NCBI RefSeq assembly: GCF_007786235.1
Contig: NZ_VNFK01000002.1
Coordinates: 355,241-419,240, forward strand
Source of the DNA: Paenarthrobacter nitroguajacolicus
GTDB lineage: Bacteria; Actinomycetota; Actinomycetes; Actinomycetales; Micrococcaceae
Reading direction: 5' to 3'
DNA: 64,000 bases
Both the position numbers and the translations under genes were made by a program. The notes below the pieces were generated by a model that worked only from the letters and a program-made list of their open reading frames with translations, had not been told where the DNA came from and ran no database searches. Shown here in pieces: positions 60,264 to 64,000 of the stretch. Position 1 is the first letter of the stretch. Each line of letters begins with the position of its first letter.

Positions 60264-61520
60264 CTACTTTTCCTTGGTGATCAGGAGCTCATGGGCTCCA
60301 GCGGTTGCGGCTCCCATGGACTCGACCACCGCTTTGGTGCGCTGATAGGTTGCCGCGTCAGCCTCCGGTGTTGCGCATACACCCTGCGGGGCATCGCTGG
60401 CCACTGAGCACCAACGGTAGGGGTCGCGGACGATCACCGATGGGGCCCAGGCCAAATCCGAGGCAACCCAGGCGCCCGCGGCATTCTGGCTGAACTGTGC
60501 CCTGACCAGAAGCCCTTCATTGTTGACGACGTACCATGGGGACAATTCCGTAACGCCATTGCCCAGCCCGTACACGATCCAGGTGCCCTTGTAATTCTCG
60601 ATCGGGAGCACCGAGTGGGTATGGTGCCCGTAGACCATGGTGAACTGCCCGCTGTCGATCAAAGCATGTGCGACTTCCTGCTGCTGGGTGTTGGGTTCGC
60701 TGGCGTACTCATCTCCGGCGTGCATCACGCCCAAGACGATGTCGGCGCCAAGCGCTTTGGCCTGGGTTGCCTTCGCAATCATGACGGCCGGATCCAACTC
60801 GTCCACAAGCCACGGGTACTCCGGGATCTGACCGTTGTGCCCGTAGGTCCCGATGATGATGGCCACTTTGGCAGCATCGGTCTGGATCATCAGGATTTCC
60901 TTGGACGCCGCTTCCGTTCGGTAGGATCCTGTGTGCTTCAGGCCGGCGGCGTCGAGGGCGTCCAGGGTCCGGAGCAGACCGTCGGTTCCACGGTCTATGG
61001 TGTGATTGCTCGCCGTCGTACACGCTTGGTAGCCGACATCCTTGGACGCGGTGATGATCTGAGGCGGCACGTTGAACGACGGATAGGCCGAGAACGGCCC
61101 CTCGGGAGTTGCCACCGGGGTTTCCTGATGGCAGATGGCGAGATCGCTGTTGGCGATGTAGCGTCGCTGTCCTTCCAGAAGTGGAACGAAGGTGTAGCCC
61201 GGCAGTCCTGCCGCTGCGGCGTCCGCCCGGGCCTGCTGCCACAACTGGGTATGGACCAGCATGTCGCCGGTGACTGTAATGGAGGTGCATCGCAGTTCGG
61301 GGCACGCTGGGCCTTTGCCCGGAGTCGGGTTCGGAGCAGGAGTACGCGTCGGCGCGGGCGTCTCAGTGGCAGGGGCCGAAGCGGCACTGCTGCGGTCCTG
61401 GTCATCCGTTTCAGCAATGACCCCGCAGGCGCTCAACGTCACGGCCAGAGCCAGGACGGTCAGTCCCATCGCCGCCTTAAGAGGACGAGATACTGCCTCT
61501 GAAGATGTGATTTTCCCCAT
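60264..61520 (-). CDS. CapA/PgsA-like lipoprotein with metallophosphatase fold
   Basis: A 418-residue secreted protein. The signal peptide ends in the lipobox LSAC (about 32-35), followed by a Thr/Pro-rich linker (PAPTRTPAPNPTPGKG) and a CapA-type domain. Metal-binding motifs are TVTGDMLVH, TASNHTIDRGTDG and VMHAGDEY. The start at 61520 (MGKITSSE) has AGGA eight bases upstream. A further ATG at 61529 is an alternative. CapA homologues help make or export poly-gamma-glutamate, but no CapB/C genes are near, so the function is open. Confidence 0.82.
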   Translation of the reverse strand: MGKITSSEAVSRPLKAAMGLTVLALAVTLSACGVIAETDDQDRSSAASAPATETPAPTRTPAPNPTPGKGPACPELRCTSITVTGDMLVHTQLWQQARADAAAAGLPGYTFVPLLEGQRRYIANSDLAICHQETPVATPEGPFSAYPSFNVPPQIITASKDVGYQACTTASNHTIDRGTDGLLRTLDALDAAGLKHTGSYRTEAASKEILMIQTDAAKVAIIIGTYGHNGQIPEYPWLVDELDPAVMIAKATQAKALGADIVLGVMHAGDEYASEPNTQQQEVAHALIDSGQFTMVYGHHTHSVLPIENYKGTWIVYGLGNGVTELSPWYVVNNEGLLVRAQFSQNAAGAWVASDLAWAPSVIVRDPYRWCSVASDAPQGVCATPEADAATYQRTKAVVESMGAATAGAHELLITKEK

Positions 61521-61602
61521 GGATTTCATCCTACGGCTGAAGCAGCGTGGAACCGGGCGTGCCGCCCTTGAGGACACGTTTCTTACGTGAAAGAGTCATT
61601 TC

Positions 61603-63615
61603 ATGGTCAACCCCCTCATGAGCCCCAGCCCCTTGCCCTATGGACTACCGCCCTTCGCCGCCATAACTCCGGGGCATTATGCCGAGGCCCTTGAAACCGG
61701 GCTTGCCGAACACCTGCAGGAAATCAACGCCATTGCCGGTGATCCGGCCCCAGCGACGTTCGACAACACCGCCGTAGCCATGGAGCAATCCGGCCGCCTC
61801 CTCAGCAGGGCGGCGGCAGCCTTCTTCACCCTTGTCTCAGCTGACTCCTCCGAAGCGATCAAGGCGCTGGAAACGGAGTTCTCGCCCAAGTTCTCAGCCC
61901 ATCAGGATGCTGTGTTCATGAACCGCACGCTGTACGAACGGTTCTCTGCCATCGATGCCACAAACCTTGGCGCCGAGTCAGCAAGGCTCGTGGAGGAGTA
62001 CCTCAAGGAGTTCCGCCAGTCCGGTATCCAGCTCGATAATGCCGGACAGAGCAGGTTACGGGACGTCAACGCGGAACTTTCGCGCCTGGGAACCGAGTTT
62101 GGCCAGCGCGTCAAGGAGGCCATGAAAGCATCAGCCCTGCTGCTTGAAAACGCCGCGGACTTGGAGGGTTTGCCGGCCGAGTCCATCACCGGAGCTGCGG
62201 AGGCCGCCAAGGCGGCCGGACACGAAGGCAAGTACCTGCTGACACTGATCCAACCCAGCAATCAGCCTGCCCTTGCTTCCTTGGAAAACCGGGCCGTCCG
62301 CCGTCGGCTGTATGAAGCATCCTTGGCGCGCGGCACCGACGGTGGCCCCTTGGATGTGCGCGACCTCATTACTGCCACGGTGCGGCTGCGCGCGGAGAAG
62401 GCAACACTCCTGGGTTTCGCCAACTTCGCGGAGCTGGTGGTGGACCGGCAAACAGCTCCGGACTTTGCCGATGTGCAGGCGATGTTGGGCCGACTGGCAC
62501 CTGCCGCCGTCCGGAACGCCCAGGCCGAAGCGAACGCCTTGGCGCGATCGGCCGGTCACGAACTGGAGCCGTGGGATTGGGCTTACTACTCGGCCCGGGT
62601 CCGCAAGGAGAAGTTCGCGGTGGATGAGCAGGCCCTGCGCCCGTACTTCGCCCTGGAGACCGTGCTGAACGACGGCGTCTTCCATGCAGCATCGCAGCTG
62701 TACGGAATCACGTTCCACGAGCGCGGTGATTTGGAGGGTTACCACCCCGACGTCCGTGTCTGGGAGGTTCGCGACGGAGACGGCAGCGGAATCGGACTTT
62801 TCCTGGGCGACTACTACTCCAGGGAGTCAAAGCGTGGTGGTGCCTGGATGAATTCCCTGATGGAACAGTCCCGACTGCTTGGCACGCAGTCGGTGGTGAT
62901 CAACAACCTCAACATCACCAAGCCTGCTCCGGGCGAACCAACGCTGTTGTCCCTCGATGAAGTCCGGACGCTGTTCCACGAATTCGGGCACGCCCTTCAT
63001 GGGCTGTTCTCCGATGTCACCTATCCGCGCTTTTCCGGGACGTCCGTGCCCCGGGACTTCGTGGAGTACCCATCACAGGTCAACGAAATGTGGATCATGT
63101 GGCCGGAGGTCCTGGCCAACTATGCTCGCCATCACTCCACCGGGGAGGCGCTCCCCCAGGGCATCGTGGACAAACTCAATGACTCACTGTTGTGGGGCGA
63201 AGGCTTCGCGACCACCGAGTATCTGGGCGCTGCGCTGCTTGACCTTGCCTGGCACGTGCTTTCCGCAGCAGACGTACCGGACGATGTCCTGGCTTTCGAG
63301 GCCAAGGCACTTGCAGATGCATCCATCGCCCACCCCTTGATTCCGCCACGTTACCGCACCGGCTACTTCCAACACATCTTCGCCGGCGCTGGCTACGCTG
63401 CGGGCTACTACTCCTACATCTGGAGCGAGGTCCTGGACGCCGATACCGTGGAGTGGTTCAAGGAAAACGGTGGCCTCACCCGCTCGAACGGCGATCACTT
63501 CAGGTCCCAGCTGCTCTCCCGCGGCAACAGCCGTGACCCTCTGGAGTCGTTCAGGGCGTTCCGGGGCCGCGACGCCGAGCTGGAGCCGTTGCTGAAGCGC
63601 CGCGGGCTGGAGTAG
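61603..63615 (+). CDS. M3-family zinc metallopeptidase (dipeptidyl carboxypeptidase or oligopeptidase type)
   Basis: A 670-residue cytoplasmic peptidase. The zinc motif HEFGHALHG is at residues 459-467, with further ligand Glu in the YPSQVNEMW region. The length fits Dcp/OpdA-type enzymes. No signal peptide is seen. The ATG at 61603 has a GAAAGAG sequence upstream; ATG 61618 is an alternative. It is followed by a very strong bidirectional terminator. Confidence 0.92.
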   Translation: MVNPLMSPSPLPYGLPPFAAITPGHYAEALETGLAEHLQEINAIAGDPAPATFDNTAVAMEQSGRLLSRAAAAFFTLVSADSSEAIKALETEFSPKFSAHQDAVFMNRTLYERFSAIDATNLGAESARLVEEYLKEFRQSGIQLDNAGQSRLRDVNAELSRLGTEFGQRVKEAMKASALLLENAADLEGLPAESITGAAEAAKAAGHEGKYLLTLIQPSNQPALASLENRAVRRRLYEASLARGTDGGPLDVRDLITATVRLRAEKATLLGFANFAELVVDRQTAPDFADVQAMLGRLAPAAVRNAQAEANALARSAGHELEPWDWAYYSARVRKEKFAVDEQALRPYFALETVLNDGVFHAASQLYGITFHERGDLEGYHPDVRVWEVRDGDGSGIGLFLGDYYSRESKRGGAWMNSLMEQSRLLGTQSVVINNLNITKPAPGEPTLLSLDEVRTLFHEFGHALHGLFSDVTYPRFSGTSVPRDFVEYPSQVNEMWIMWPEVLANYARHHSTGEALPQGIVDKLNDSLLWGEGFATTEYLGAALLDLAWHVLSAADVPDDVLAFEAKALADASIAHPLIPPRYRTGYFQHIFAGAGYAAGYYSYIWSEVLDADTVEWFKENGGLTRSNGDHFRSQLLSRGNSRDPLESFRAFRGRDAELEPLLKRRGLE

Positions 63616-63617
63616 GA

Positions 63618-63662
63618 ACGACGCCGGGCCGGTCACCTCGAAGGTAACCGGCCCGGCGTCGT
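63618..63662. terminator. Strong bidirectional terminator between the M3 peptidase and pdxS
   Basis: ACGACGCCGGGCCGGT (63618-63633) pairs exactly with 63647-63662. The 13-base loop can form a further ACCT/AGGT pairing. It stands between convergent genes, and ACTTCTTTT follows on the plus strand. Confidence 0.85.
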
Positions 63663-63676
63663 ACTTCTTTTGCTCT

Positions 63677-64000
63677 TTACCAGCCGCGTTCTGCGAGGCG
63701 GTGGGGCTGGGGGATTTCGTCGACGTTGATGCCGACCATGGCTTCGCCCAAGCCGCGGGAGACCTTGGCAATGACATCGGGATCGTCGTAGAACGTGGTG
63801 GCCTTCACGACGGCGGCGGCGCGCTCTGCGGGGTTGCCGGACTTGAAGATCCCCGAACCAACGAACACGCCGTCGGCGCCGAGCTGCATCATCATCGCAG
63901 CATCAGCCGGGGTCGCGATGCCCCCGGCAGTGAACAACACCACGGGGAGCTTGCCGGTCGCGGCGATTTCCTTGACCAGCTCGTACGGGGCCTGGAGCTC
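63677..64000 (-). CDS. pdxS: Pyridoxal 5'-phosphate synthase, PdxS subunit, C-terminal 107 residues
   Basis: PLP synthase lyase subunit, cut by the window edge. The visible part, from [21 protein letters not shown] through [33 protein letters not shown] to [14 protein letters not shown], is the conserved C-terminal half of the (beta/alpha)8 barrel with the phosphate-binding GGIATP loop. The stop codon is close to a strong terminator. It should begin about 570 bases beyond the window. Its partner pdxT lies about 6 kb away on the same strand. Confidence 0.96.
   Translation of the reverse strand, partial: ELQAPYELVKEIAATGKLPVVLFTAGGIATPADAAMMMQLGADGVFVGSGIFKSGNPAERAAAVVKATTFYDDPDVIAKVSRGLGEAMVGINVDEIPQPHRLAERGW

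Overview
The window looks like a core-genome stretch from a high-GC actinobacterium of the Micrococcaceae, probably Arthrobacter or Paenarthrobacter. The pointers are an actinobacterial-type integration host factor (mihF), a MurT-GatD pair, a PriA with decayed helicase motifs, a PH-like membrane protein inside the pyr operon, frequent GTG/TTG starts and many likely leaderless promoters. I see no prophage, insertion sequence, CRISPR array, rRNA or tRNA. Nearly every base is in a recognisable chromosomal gene or a short intergenic gap.

Layout. 1-1.5 kb: 5' part of leuS with an upstream attenuator that includes a short leucine-rich leader peptide. 1.7-7.1 kb: glycerol block glpD-glpF-glpK facing a divergent SorC-family regulator with a palindromic operator. 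7.1-10 kb: aldo/keto reductase, alpha/beta hydrolase and glycosyltransferase. 10-25 kb, all on the minus strand: pyrR-pyrB-pyrC-PH protein-carA-carB-pyrF, then mihF-gmk-rpoZ-coaBC-metK-priA (transcribed right to left). pyrR has a PyrR-binding-loop motif just before its ribosome binding site. 25.2-26.5 kb: PrsW-family membrane protease. 26.5-38.4 kb, minus strand: rpsD, two small membrane proteins, alaS-ruvX-mltG-aroE-aroC-aroK-aroB-TPR protein, efp-nusB. 38.7-45 kb: rarA, a VLRF1-like release-factor protein, a GNAT acetyltransferase, aspS and hisS. 45-48.3 kb: membrane peptidyl-prolyl isomerase, DUF349 protein and an AbiEi-like protein. 48.3-58 kb, minus strand: pdxT-yebC-ruvC-ruvA-ruvB-yajC-secD-secF-relA. 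58-64 kb: murT-gatD, a CapA-like lipoprotein, an M3 peptidase and the 3' end of pdxS.

The genes mostly serve housekeeping: UMP synthesis, chorismate synthesis, tRNA charging and translation (leuS, alaS, aspS, hisS, efp, rpsD), fork repair (ruvABC, ruvX, rarA, priA), export (secDF-yajC), stringent response (relA), PLP synthesis (pdxST), CoA and S-adenosylmethionine synthesis, and peptidoglycan modification (mltG, murT-gatD). Many genes overlap by 1-8 bases, so translational coupling is likely in the pyr, aro, ruv and sec blocks.

The most interesting signals are regulatory or are departures from family norms: the leaderless leucine leader peptide before leuS, the PyrR loop, a CRP-type palindrome before mihF, a shared -10 element between rarA and the VLRF1-like gene, a VLRF1 homologue that appears to lack its catalytic loop, a MurT without zinc-ribbon cysteines and a histidine-rich cytoplasmic region in MltG.
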